A DNA stretch of 55,299 nt from NCBI GenBank assembly GCA_003315675.1, contig NIZU01000014.1, forward strand, positions 1-55,299. Direction: 5' to 3'. The position numbers were made by a program, and so were the translations under genes. The DNA comes from Methanocorpusculum sp. MCE (GTDB lineage Archaea > Halobacteriota > Methanomicrobia > Methanomicrobiales > Methanocorpusculaceae). Of the stretch, positions 28,021-36,337 are shown piece after piece; position 1 is the stretch's first letter, and the number at the start of each line of letters is the position of its first letter. The notes beneath the pieces were generated by a model, which saw only the letters and a list, made by a program, of their open reading frames with translations, ran no database searches and was not told where the DNA came from.

Positions 28021-29336
28021 TAGGCAGCTCCCTTGATCTGGTTTACTTCTTTGAGAACACGATCGAGGAATTCGGCATCCGTGAGCATTCCCGCCGGCGG
28101 ATCGACAACTTTGCGGGAGTCGATCGGCACGTTATCCATACGGTAACAGGAACCTCCGACTTCGATACCGACCAATGCGACCGGAACATGACATTTGGAG
28201 ACCGCGACGGTCGGCGTCATGTGGGGGTCGACACATACTGTTGGGATGGCGTTGATCTTTTTCACGGATCCGATCGGGAAATGTGATCCAGGATCACTGC
28301 CGATAACTAAGCATCCGTCGACTTCGCCGCGCATCAGAAGATCGTTGGAACTTGTTTCTCCCGGATTATATCTGGCGAAACCGCGTGAAAGGTCGACACA
28401 GAACGGGAAACCGAACTGCCAGCCGAGAACCTGACCGGCTCCGGTGACATTATCGTTTCAACGCATGGCAATGATGCTTGCTTTCGTACAGTTGTTCAGA
28501 TCAGCGGTCAGGGCAATGGCCATGTCGATGTTATGGTTTTTCCCAAGGGAGTGGGTGACGCCCATACCGAAGAAAATAACGACGAATCTTCCTTTCTTCA
28601 GCATTTCGACGGTCTCATAGATTTTATCTCTGGAGACTCCGGCGATCATTTCCGGCAGCGGGGCACCTTTGAGTGCGGCACGGAACGCATCGAGAAGTTC
28701 GTAGTCACGTCCCTGTTCAACCTGAATATATTCATCGGCAAGAGATGCACTGTCAGTCGGACGGGGGTCCACGACGACGATTTTTCTGCTCTTCGAACCT
28801 TTTCCGGTGAAATAACCACGGGAATAGATCGAGTAGCGGGACATGTGGCGCGGGTGTGCGTGTGCCGGGTTGCATCCCCAGAAGATTATTCTGTCGGCAC
28901 GGTTTTTGACTTCACCAAGCGTACAGGAGGGAATACCGACATCCTGCATTGCGATGAGGGTCGGTCCATGGCAGACGGTTGCCGTGTTGTCGAGGACACC
29001 GCCGACCTGTTCTGCAATCATGTGCCCGGTCGACTGAGCTTCGCAGGACGTGGACGACCAGCCGTACATCAGCGGTTTTTTTGCGTCGCACAGAATCTTT
29101 GCGGTATATTTTGCTGCTTCATCATAGGAAATGTCTTTCCAGGAGCCGTCTTCCTGCTTCATACGCGGGCTGGTTATCCGGTCAGGCGACTGGACATGAA
29201 GGAATTTCTCGGTTCCAATTGCACACGCATTGTACACTTCAAGAATCTGTTTACCGTCATCGCTGACGTCAATTTGAATGTCATCACAAAGAGTACCGCA
29301 GAATGGGCAGACAATATCAGTTAATCTTTTACTCAT
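28020..29336 (-). pseudogene. fwdB: Formylmethanofuran dehydrogenase subunit B, interrupted by an in-frame TGA
   Basis: FwdB is the molybdo/tungstopterin formate-dehydrogenase-like catalytic subunit. N-terminal 4Fe-4S ligands are Cys10, 13 and 17 (CPFCGTLC), and the metal ligand is Cys122 in TVCHGPTL. Codon 293 of 439 (28458-28460) is TGA between SIIAMR and NDNVTGAGQV. Family members have Gly in AMRG-x-x-NVTG, so GGA to TGA is the simplest reading. Reading then continues in frame to the normal end (MRGEVDGCLVIGSDPGSHFP). The metal ligand is an ordinary Cys codon, so this TGA is not at the known selenocysteine position. It may be a real null allele with another isoenzyme elsewhere, readthrough, or a sequence error. 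Confidence 0.85.
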
Positions 29337-29344
29337 TTTTTCCC

Positions 29345-29743
29345 TCAGGCGTCATTGCAGGATTGCAATATAAGATCGATAGAACTCAGAACCTGCTCAT
29401 TTTCAGCGGGTTCAACGGTTACTGCTGTACCTTTGAACGTCGGCGTTCCCGTTGAGTTGGTATTCTCATCCACGAGCATATTCGCCCACGGACCCATCGG
29501 GATCCATCCAAGACCCGGGTGGGGACCCTGTGTTGCGAGTACGGCTTTAACAACAACACTACCGAATTTACTGGTGACACGGACATTGGTATTTTTCATA
29601 ATACCCAGTTTAAGTATGTCGGCCTGGTCAAGTTCGATTAACCCGCAGGATGTCATGTAGTCCTTTTTCTCTTTTCCGGCTTCCATCGAGACTCCTTGTT
29701 GGATCGTCCGGCCAGAAATTAAATTAATGTTGATTTTAGTCAT
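29345..29743 (-). CDS. fwdD: Formylmethanofuran dehydrogenase subunit D
   Basis: The 132-residue double-psi barrel protein corresponds to the molybdopterin-dinucleotide-binding C-domain of formate dehydrogenases and completes FwdB. Typical features are NLISGRTIQQG, KDYMTSCGLIELDQADILKLGI and GPHPGLGWIPMGPWANMLV. It is the first gene of the fwdDBAC transcript, with GGGAGA 10 bases before its ATG, and fwdB follows after 8 bp. The region upstream is unusually long. Confidence 0.93.
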   Translation of the reverse strand: MTKININLISGRTIQQGVSMEAGKEKKDYMTSCGLIELDQADILKLGIMKNTNVRVTSKFGSVVVKAVLATQGPHPGLGWIPMGPWANMLVDENTNSTGTPTFKGTAVTVEPAENEQVLSSIDLILQSCNDA

Positions 29744-30716
29744 GTTTCAGTTCTCCCGAAAATTCACTCTTTAGATGAAATACATTGGATGTGGTGTGCG
29801 GGTCAAATTACTGTGAAAAAGCAGTTACAATTATTAACCATAAAATCGAGATGATTGGTCCAAATACCGCCGCAGACATGTTGAAAACAAAGCGCCACCT
29901 TTGATCCTGCCTGTTCTGCGTCATTGGAACAAATGTGGTATTTGTTCAGATATCTGTCGAGCATCGTGGATCACGACACATATTTTAAGTATGTAACATT
30001 ACTTCGTCCTGTGAATACAACTAGGACTCATGTGCGGGACACGATAGCTGCAGATCCAATACCTCATCCAGATTGGTCATTAATTCAATGCAAGAAGTAA
30101 TTTTGACCGTATAACCAATGCATCGTGTATGAGCAAATAGTTACAAATCTACGTTTAATTCAGGGCGTATTAATATATTATGTTCTCAATAAATAAATTA
30201 ATTTGTGTTTATTTTTTATATTTGTAAATATTTTTATATTAATCAGCTCCAAGGTTGTTTAGGCCCTTATCTAACTAAGATTAACAGGGCCGAAAACCCA
30301 AGAAAACCCATTTTTCTTCATTTTTCGGCAGAACGCGCATCTTATTGATTTTTGCTTTTTGTAAATATTATTTTATTAACGTTTTGAAAAAATATGTGGT
30401 TTACTATTGACATGATTGCTGAAAGTACATTACTTGAAAATAGCCGGCCGAATTCTGTATTTGCCGGATTTTGCTGCCGTGCGACAACGGCACGATCCTG
30501 AATATCGGTTGGACTCCAAAGAGAAAAAAATATCATCCGTGCAGTGTTTTGAGGAGGGAGGTGATATTTGCTGATTTGGATTTGTACTGGAAAAAGCTGA
30601 GAATTTCAGAACAATCCCAAAATATTTTCCGGGAAAATACTGAGACTTGCGGTACCACATCCAAACACTATTAATAGAAGAACTCCTAATTCATGGTTAA
30701 CGGAGTTGTTTCAATC
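29744..30716. other. Long gene-free region upstream of the fwd operon
   Basis: Nearly 1 kb lies between fwdD and the lysine-rich protein gene. No open frame has family-like sequence. The stretch 30160-30260 is very AT-rich (TTTATATTTGTAAATATTTT) and may hold promoters. Short GC hairpins occur near 30475-30500. Nothing else is recognisable. Confidence 0.4.
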
Positions 30717-31124
30717 ATGGCCTCGGGTAAATCAAAAAACGACAAAAAAGCAAGTAAGGAAGCTTCCAAGAAACTCGTGAAGAAGACGAAGACGGCAAAG
30801 AAGACATTAAAGCAGCTCAGGAAAGAGAAGGAAGCAGCCGAGAGTCTGCTCACCTACTGCCGGTCCATGAGCAATTATTTTGCCGAACAGGCCGCTCTCG
30901 AAGGCATGCTTGAGGAGTCATCCGAGCAGCAGGTCGGTGAAACGCTTTGTGCGACAAGAGACAGTTTCCTCAAAGGGTTCCACGAGTCCGAGGAGTATGC
31001 AGCCGCTCTTACAGCCTACCGCAGCAAATTCCACGAGGAGTCCGCCTCCCAATCCGAAGAGATCCCGGAGATTCGGGCCGAAGACACCCTTCCGGAAAGC
31101 GAATCCGAAACTCAGGAATACTGA
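30717..31124 (+). CDS. Lysine-rich, acidic-tailed protein of unknown function
   Basis: The protein has 135 residues from the ATG at 30717. The first ~45 residues are dense in Lys with Ala/Ser (KKASKEASKKLVKKTKTAKK), like histone-H1 tails. The middle (EAAESLLTYCRSMSNYFAEQAAL) looks helical. The last 40 residues are acidic and Ser/Glu-rich. I do not recognise a family. A role in DNA or RNA binding is a guess from charge. GGAG lies 12 bases upstream of this ATG; an ATG at 30693 would add eight residues. It stands alone between the fwd upstream region and the ADP-forming synthetase. Confidence 0.6.
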   Translation: MASGKSKNDKKASKEASKKLVKKTKTAKKTLKQLRKEKEAAESLLTYCRSMSNYFAEQAALEGMLEESSEQQVGETLCATRDSFLKGFHESEEYAAALTAYRSKFHEESASQSEEIPEIRAEDTLPESESETQEY

Positions 31125-31320
31125 ATTCAACATTTTCATCTTTTTTTTATCCGTCTATAGTGCCGCAAAACAACCGAATGGGTAATCCGGGTTCCCCATG
31201 GGATTGGATTGTGCTGATATTTTCATTTGGTTTTGAAATTTTGTCGTCAGGACATGCGCGCAACTTCGACAAACGTTGAAATGTCATCAGGACTGCCGCT
31301 GAACAAATACCTCAAACCAC

Positions 31321-31331
31321 AGAGTATATAT
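31321..31331 (+). promoter_or_regulatory. Candidate TATA box of the ADP-forming synthetase gene
   Basis: GAGTATATATC sits ~85 bp before the ATG in an otherwise gene-free gap, giving a 5' leader of about 55 bases. The leader contains a CGGGG/CCCCG inverted pair near 31368-31384. Confidence 0.35.
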
Positions 31332-31411
31332 CAAATCTACATGATAAATAATGTATAATTCGGATTCGCGGGGGTGAACCCCGTGAACGAGATACCTACT
31401 GGAGTACCGAC

Positions 31412-33475
31412 ATGTCAGTCAAAGCTACCAAAATGCTCTCTGAAGCAGACGGATATGACCTTCTGCGTCAGTTTAATGTATCTGCTCCGGCCTTTGAGAT
31501 CGTCCAGACCCCGGACGATGCTGCAAAAGCCGCAACAAAAATCGGTTATCCCGTAGTAATGAAAATCGTCTCCCCCCAGATCATCCATAAAAGCGATGCG
31601 GGCGGAGTGATTGTCGGGATCAAGACGGATGCTGAAGCAAAAGAAGCATTCAATAAAATCGTAACCTCTGCAAAAGCCTATGATGCTTCGGCAGAGATCA
31701 AAGGCATCATCGTTGAAGAGATGGCAAAATCCGGCCTCGAGCTGATCATCGGCGGTAAAATCGATCCGGCATTCGGCCGTGTTCTTACCTTCGGTCTCGG
31801 CGGCACGTTAGTCGAGTTCTATAAAGATGTCGGGATCCGGCTCTTACCCTGCAGCGACGAGGATATCAGAAGCCTGATTCACCAGATCAAAGCCTACACG
31901 CTCATCAGAGGATACCGTGGTCAGGCTCCGCTGGATGAGGAGTTCCTCTTCCAGACGTTAAAGAACGCCTGTGCATTCTTCGAGAAAAACGAGAATGTCG
32001 TCGAGTTCGATATCAACCCACTCCGACTCTACGAGAAGGGAGGCTGCGCCGTCGATGCACGCGTTATCGTTCAGGACGGACCGGTCGAACTTCCGGCCCA
32101 CTACGATCCTGCAAAGATCGTTCCGCTGGACTACTACAAGCCAAGAAGCGTTGCCGTGATCGGTGCATCCGATGATCCGACCAAGATGGGATATGCGGTG
32201 TTCCGCAACCTTCTTCAGTTCCCGGGCAAAGTCTACCCGGTGAACAACAAACGCCCCGAGATTCAGGGCGTCAAATGTTATCCGACCCTTTCCGATATTC
32301 CGGGGCCGGTTGATATGGTGGCAATCACCGTGCCTGCTCAGCTCGTTCCGGGAATGATGAGCGAGTGCGGTCTGAAAGGCGTGAAGATGGCGGTCGTTAT
32401 CACCGCCGGATTCAAGGAGATGGACGAGGACGGCCGTGCACTTGAAAACCGCATGGTCGAGATCGCCAAAAACTACGGCATCCGTATCGTCGGTCCGAAC
32501 TGTCTTGGTCTGATCCTTCCGCCCTACAAACTCGATACGACGTATGTGTCCACCTCGCCTCTGCCGGGAGACATCGCGTTCATTTCCCAGTCGGGAGCTA
32601 TCGTCAACGCAGTTGTCGGAATATCCCTTTCCGAAGGCTCCGAGATGGGATACTCCGAGGTTGTTTCGGTCGGTAACCAGTGCGATCTGGACTTCCTGGA
32701 CTATATGAGCTATGCAGCCCGCGATCCGCACACCAAATCGATCATTCTCTACGTTGAGGAGATCAAAAACGGTGTGGCATTCATGGAGATGGCAAAGGAG
32801 ATCACCAAGACAAAACCGATCGTTGCCATCAAAGCCGGCTCTTCGAAGAGAGGTCAGGCCGCAGCCGCTTCCCATACCGGTTCCCTTTCCGGTTCGTTCG
32901 ATGTCTACATGGAGGCGTTTAGAAAGTGCGGCGTCGTTCCGGTCAAGACCCTTCCGGGTGCATTCCAGGTCGCAAAGGCTCTCGGCGATCTGAAAAAGCC
33001 GCTGACCGGCCGCCGTGCGGTCGTGATCACCAATGCCGGAGGATTCGCCGTTCTCTCTAATGACTACGCCGAAACCTGGGGCATCGAGATCGTCGATATG
33101 CCCAAGCACATCATCGATGAGCTGAACACTTTCCTCCCGCCGTTCTGGAACAAGAATAACCCGATCGATCTCTTGGGCGATGCCACCGAGGCACGCTTCA
33201 GAGGCGTCTTCGATGTTCTGTGCAGGAACGAGGATCTCTGGGATATGGCGATCCTCGTCAACTTCCCGAACAAAGTTCTGGCACCCGACCGGGTCGCCCA
33301 GATCCTGATCGACAATTCGAAACGCACCGACAATCTGCTGGTTGGAACCTTCGTTGGAGGAGACTGCTTAAAGCCGGGTGTCGATCTCTTGAAGAAGAAC
33401 AATATCCTGGTATTCGAGGAGCTGGAGTTCACCTACCGTGCCCTCGGACACCTCAGCTGGACTGCAGATCGCTGA
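31412..33475 (+). CDS. Acetate--CoA ligase (ADP-forming), fused beta-alpha subunits
   Basis: This 687-residue enzyme interconverts acyl-CoA + ADP + Pi with acid + CoA + ATP. In methanogens it can activate acetate or salvage ATP from acyl-CoAs. The N-terminal ~225 residues are the ATP-grasp beta part (PVVMKIVSPQIIHKSDAGGV, GLGGTLVEFYKD). The rest is the alpha part with a CoA-binding Rossmann domain (SVAVIGASDDPTKMGYAVFRN), FISQSGAIVNAV, and the phosphorylated His488 in AAASHTGSLSG. The beta-alpha order differs from the alpha-beta fusions common in other archaea. GGAG lies seven bases before the ATG. It is monocistronic here. Confidence 0.92.
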   Translation: MSVKATKMLSEADGYDLLRQFNVSAPAFEIVQTPDDAAKAATKIGYPVVMKIVSPQIIHKSDAGGVIVGIKTDAEAKEAFNKIVTSAKAYDASAEIKGIIVEEMAKSGLELIIGGKIDPAFGRVLTFGLGGTLVEFYKDVGIRLLPCSDEDIRSLIHQIKAYTLIRGYRGQAPLDEEFLFQTLKNACAFFEKNENVVEFDINPLRLYEKGGCAVDARVIVQDGPVELPAHYDPAKIVPLDYYKPRSVAVIGASDDPTKMGYAVFRNLLQFPGKVYPVNNKRPEIQGVKCYPTLSDIPGPVDMVAITVPAQLVPGMMSECGLKGVKMAVVITAGFKEMDEDGRALENRMVEIAKNYGIRIVGPNCLGLILPPYKLDTTYVSTSPLPGDIAFISQSGAIVNAVVGISLSEGSEMGYSEVVSVGNQCDLDFLDYMSYAARDPHTKSIILYVEEIKNGVAFMEMAKEITKTKPIVAIKAGSSKRGQAAAASHTGSLSGSFDVYMEAFRKCGVVPVKTLPGAFQVAKALGDLKKPLTGRRAVVITNAGGFAVLSNDYAETWGIEIVDMPKHIIDELNTFLPPFWNKNNPIDLLGDATEARFRGVFDVLCRNEDLWDMAILVNFPNKVLAPDRVAQILIDNSKRTDNLLVGTFVGGDCLKPGVDLLKKNNILVFEELEFTYRALGHLSWTADR

Positions 33476-33587
33476 TCTGCACGGTCTGGTCTGCCTCTCA
33501 TATTTTTCTTTTTTCGTATCTGTTTTTTATGCAGTTTGATAACCGGTTTCAGATGCGGTCCTTTGGGGTATCTGTGATAATAAATTA

Positions 33588-33636
33588 GGATATCTCCACC
33601 GCGTCGGGCTCCGCGCCGGAGTCGCCCTCCCGCACC
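33588..33636 (+). repeat. GC-rich 49 bp dispersed element, copy A6
   Basis: The copy is full-length. With A7 it forms an inverted pair 166 bp apart. No gene is seen in 33476-34009. Confidence 0.85.
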
Positions 33637-33802
33637 CAGGGAAAAAAAGTAACAGGCTTACAAGTGTGTTTTTAAGCTCCACGAACTCTAAGCTTGCGAA
33701 ACGTCTCAAGAGACTTTGACTCTTGGAATAATCCTTTGTGTAATCCAAGAAATATACTTTTCAACATACATTTCATATCTCCCAATCCTTTTTTTGATTC
33801 GG

Positions 33803-33850
33803 GGTGCGGAGCCGCGACTTCGGCGCGGAGCGGCCCGCGGTGGAGATATC
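33803..33850 (-). repeat. GC-rich dispersed element, copy A7
   Basis: Reverse-orientation copy, GGTGCGGAGCCGCGACTTCG to GGTGGAGATATC on the plus strand, preceded by TTTTTTTGATTCGG as A2 is (TTTTTTTTATTCGG). Confidence 0.85.
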
Positions 33851-34009
33851 TTATTTTCGAGGCTTCAGGAATCCAAGCGACTCATCTTGATGGAATATTC
33901 AAAATACCCATTTTGAGAGGAGTTGGTTATCAACCAATCAAATGCACGCTCAGAGAAAATATTTCAGAAAAGCCAAACGCTATCGAATCGTTCGCGTAAA
34001 AAAAAGAAG

Positions 34010-35584
34010 TTACTCTTTTGACTGTTCAGTCAGAGAGTTTGGCTTATCCTTCGGATGAAGATACATGCCGGTGTAGGTCACATCAAGTGCCTTCTCGGAG
34101 TTCTTCTTCGTAAGCAGGCTCACAATGATCATCGCGGCGATCGAACAGGCCAGCGAATAAATCGAGAAGTGCATCGGCAACTTGTCGATGAAGTTGTAGT
34201 AAGCGCCGAACGCCAGACTGGTGATCAGACCGATAAGCATACTGGCGATTGCGCCCGCTGCAGTCGCCCGTCTCCAGTAAAGACCGGCGATCATCGGCAC
34301 GGCGAATGCAGAAAGCATCAGACCGATACCGAGCCAGATCAGGAATGCGAGCATCTCCGGCGGGTTGATTGCAAGAATCAGCGAGATGACCGCCGCCAGA
34401 AGAACGCAGATCTGACTCACGAGAACCACCTGACGTTCGCTTGCCTTCGGCTTGAGCATCGTCTTGAAGATATCCCAGGAGAAAGTCGTTCCGACCGTCA
34501 GCATAAGCCGGTCGGTCGTAGACATAACTGCCGAAAGAACGATCACCGCAAACAGACCCGTAATCAGAATGCTTGGACTTGCCGCCTGAATGCCATACAT
34601 CAGGGCAAAGTCCGCGACCCGGCCGCCTTCCGGCACAACGCCTGAAAGAAGTCCGTCAGCCTGCATGGATCTGACCGCCATTCCGCAGATCTTGATCAAA
34701 AGCATGATCACGAGGTAAATCGAGAATGCCACAAGCGGCGCCCACTTGAAGTAGGACGTTTTTCTCGCAGCAAACACGTTCGAAAGAACATGCGGTGCGC
34801 AGGCGAGACCCACAATCAGCAGCACGCCAAACGAGAACAGATATTCAGGTGTACAATAGGCGTATGCTTCCGTACTTCCCGAAGGGAACCAGGGCATAAC
34901 CAAATTCGGATCGATTGTTGCGAGAACCGTGTTAATATGCTCGAGACCGCCTGCATAGGTCAGGATAAACGGAGCTACGAGAATCACGCCGAAGATAAGA
35001 ATCAGACCCTGAACGAGTCCCGTCCATGAGACGGCATACAGGCCGCCGATAACGGTATATGCGGTGATGATGACTCCTGCGATCAGCAGGGCCTGCCAGT
35101 GTTCCAGCCCGAACGCCCAGATCAAAACGATACTGATGGCTGTGTACTGCCCGACAAGATATACCAGTGAAACTGCAATGCTTGCAATCGCAGAAAGGGT
35201 GCGAAGTTCCCGTGTGTTTTCATATCTGAGTGCAAAATAATCCACTATGGTCATGCACCCGCTTTTTCTGCCGATCTTATTGAGTTTTGAACCAAAGAAG
35301 ATGATACAAAACGCCGCCGACAATGGAACGAAAATCTGTTCCCAAATGCCCGGCCAGCCTGACGCAAAACCAAACCCGCTGGTTCCAACAAGCGTCATAC
35401 CGCTGCAGATCGAACAGACGATCAAAAGGGTAAAGAGCCAGAACCCGAGACTTCTGCCCGCGAGCATATAGTCTTCTGAATTTTTGATCTTCTTCGATGC
35501 CCATACGCCGATCCCAAGTAAAACTACAAAGTAAATGGCGATGAGCGCGATCGTAATAAATGTGCTACCTTCAGCCAGCGCCAT
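34010..35584 (-). CDS. Sodium/solute symporter (SSS family)
   Basis: The 524-residue, ~13-segment member of the SSS family couples Na+ entry to solute uptake. Family features include the SS-domain region SGFGFASGWPGIWEQIFVPLSAAF and the VIGGLYAVSWTGLVQGLIL signature, with the Na+-site VLSAVMSTTDRLML in the later half. It resembles PutP/PanF-type transporters; proline, pantothenate or another organic acid could be the substrate. It is translated directly after a 37-residue membrane protein (2 bp gap), a pairing seen for archaeal symporters with small accessory subunits. Confidence 0.88.
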   Translation of the reverse strand: MALAEGSTFITIALIAIYFVVLLGIGVWASKKIKNSEDYMLAGRSLGFWLFTLLIVCSICSGMTLVGTSGFGFASGWPGIWEQIFVPLSAAFCIIFFGSKLNKIGRKSGCMTIVDYFALRYENTRELRTLSAIASIAVSLVYLVGQYTAISIVLIWAFGLEHWQALLIAGVIITAYTVIGGLYAVSWTGLVQGLILIFGVILVAPFILTYAGGLEHINTVLATIDPNLVMPWFPSGSTEAYAYCTPEYLFSFGVLLIVGLACAPHVLSNVFAARKTSYFKWAPLVAFSIYLVIMLLIKICGMAVRSMQADGLLSGVVPEGGRVADFALMYGIQAASPSILITGLFAVIVLSAVMSTTDRLMLTVGTTFSWDIFKTMLKPKASERQVVLVSQICVLLAAVISLILAINPPEMLAFLIWLGIGLMLSAFAVPMIAGLYWRRATAAGAIASMLIGLITSLAFGAYYNFIDKLPMHFSIYSLACSIAAMIIVSLLTKKNSEKALDVTYTGMYLHPKDKPNSLTEQSKE

Positions 35585-35586
35585 CT

Positions 35587-35700
35587 TTAGTCTTCATTCT
35601 CCTTAGGGAATGTAATACCCCAGATCAATAGGAGGATGATACACAAAATGATGGCTCCGCCAACAGTAAAAACCGTGATATCGGGTAATCCTAGTATCAT
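35587..35700 (-). CDS. Small one-segment membrane protein, symporter accessory
   Basis: The frame of 37 codons plus stop reads MILGLPDITVFTVGG, a single hydrophobic segment (AIILCIILLLIWGI) and a charged end (TFPKENED). It ends 2 bp before the symporter start, and its last codons (AAGGAGAATG) supply the ribosome site for the symporter, so the two are translationally linked. The size, topology and position fit the small accessory proteins annotated beside SSS symporters in archaea. A function in assembly or regulation is inferred, not known. Confidence 0.75.
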   Translation of the reverse strand: MILGLPDITVFTVGGAIILCIILLLIWGITFPKENED

Positions 35701-35854
35701 ATCAATAGTATGCTACGTGTTGACATATAACACGATCGGTTTTGTATCGGCTCTCCTCTCAGAAAAGAGTAGTACATGATACGAAAAACGCCAGATTCCG
35801 GGGTTTTTCAAACCTGATGCAAAAACCGGCGCATGACCGCGCAAAAAAAGAATG

Positions 35855-36331
35855 TTACAGAAGTTCCCGGCCTTCCGGGACTTCATACTGCTGCAGAACG
35901 CTTTTTTTCAGATCAATGACCGCCTTATCGAGAGGGACGGCAAATATGAACTTCGGCACATCCGCAAATCCGTGCAGACCGAAGATCACGTAAAAGGGAT
36001 TTCCCTCGGCTTTTTCATAAGCGAGATATTTGTCGTAGATCTCCTGCGTTGTCCTGGGCAGGTAGGCTTCGCCGTCTTCGCCGACAAACATCCTGCTCCG
36101 GTAGCAGGTGACCAGATCATAGCGCTTCTCGTCGGCATTTCTGAGAGCGAGAAGATCCGGTTCGCCCGGGCTTCTCTCCTCGCGGCCGGTTGCCGACCAT
36201 GTGCTTCCAAGCCGTTTGATCACGTAATCGCGAAACGCCAGAGCTACCAGCGGATTGCCGTCATCCGGCTCCGTGTCTTTGTCCGGGTACCAGACGCCGA
36301 GTGCCCGTTCGATATTGCCTAAAAATCCCAT
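35855..36331 (-). CDS. Conserved hypothetical protein downstream of glutamine synthetase relative
   Basis: This soluble 158-residue protein begins MGFLGNIERALGVWYPDKD. I do not recognise a domain with confidence. The pattern of a short acidic start, GEPDLLALRNADEKRYDLVTCYRS and a later IYDKYLAYEKAEG is reminiscent of a restriction-nuclease-like fold, but active-site residues cannot be assigned. It starts 6 bp after the stop of the preceding gene, so the two form an operon and may act together. Confidence 0.65.
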   Translation of the reverse strand: MGFLGNIERALGVWYPDKDTEPDDGNPLVALAFRDYVIKRLGSTWSATGREERSPGEPDLLALRNADEKRYDLVTCYRSRMFVGEDGEAYLPRTTQEIYDKYLAYEKAEGNPFYVIFGLHGFADVPKFIFAVPLDKAVIDLKKSVLQQYEVPEGRELL

Positions 36332-36337
36332 GTCTGA

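Noticed and set aside
28458..28460. TGA in fwdB as selenocysteine
   Set aside because: The known Sec position in FwdB is the metal ligand, here an ordinary Cys at residue 122. The TGA aligns with a conserved Gly.
30342..30674. Short frames in the fwd upstream region
   Set aside because: Low-complexity composition, overlapping frames on both strands, no ribosome site and no recognisable motif.
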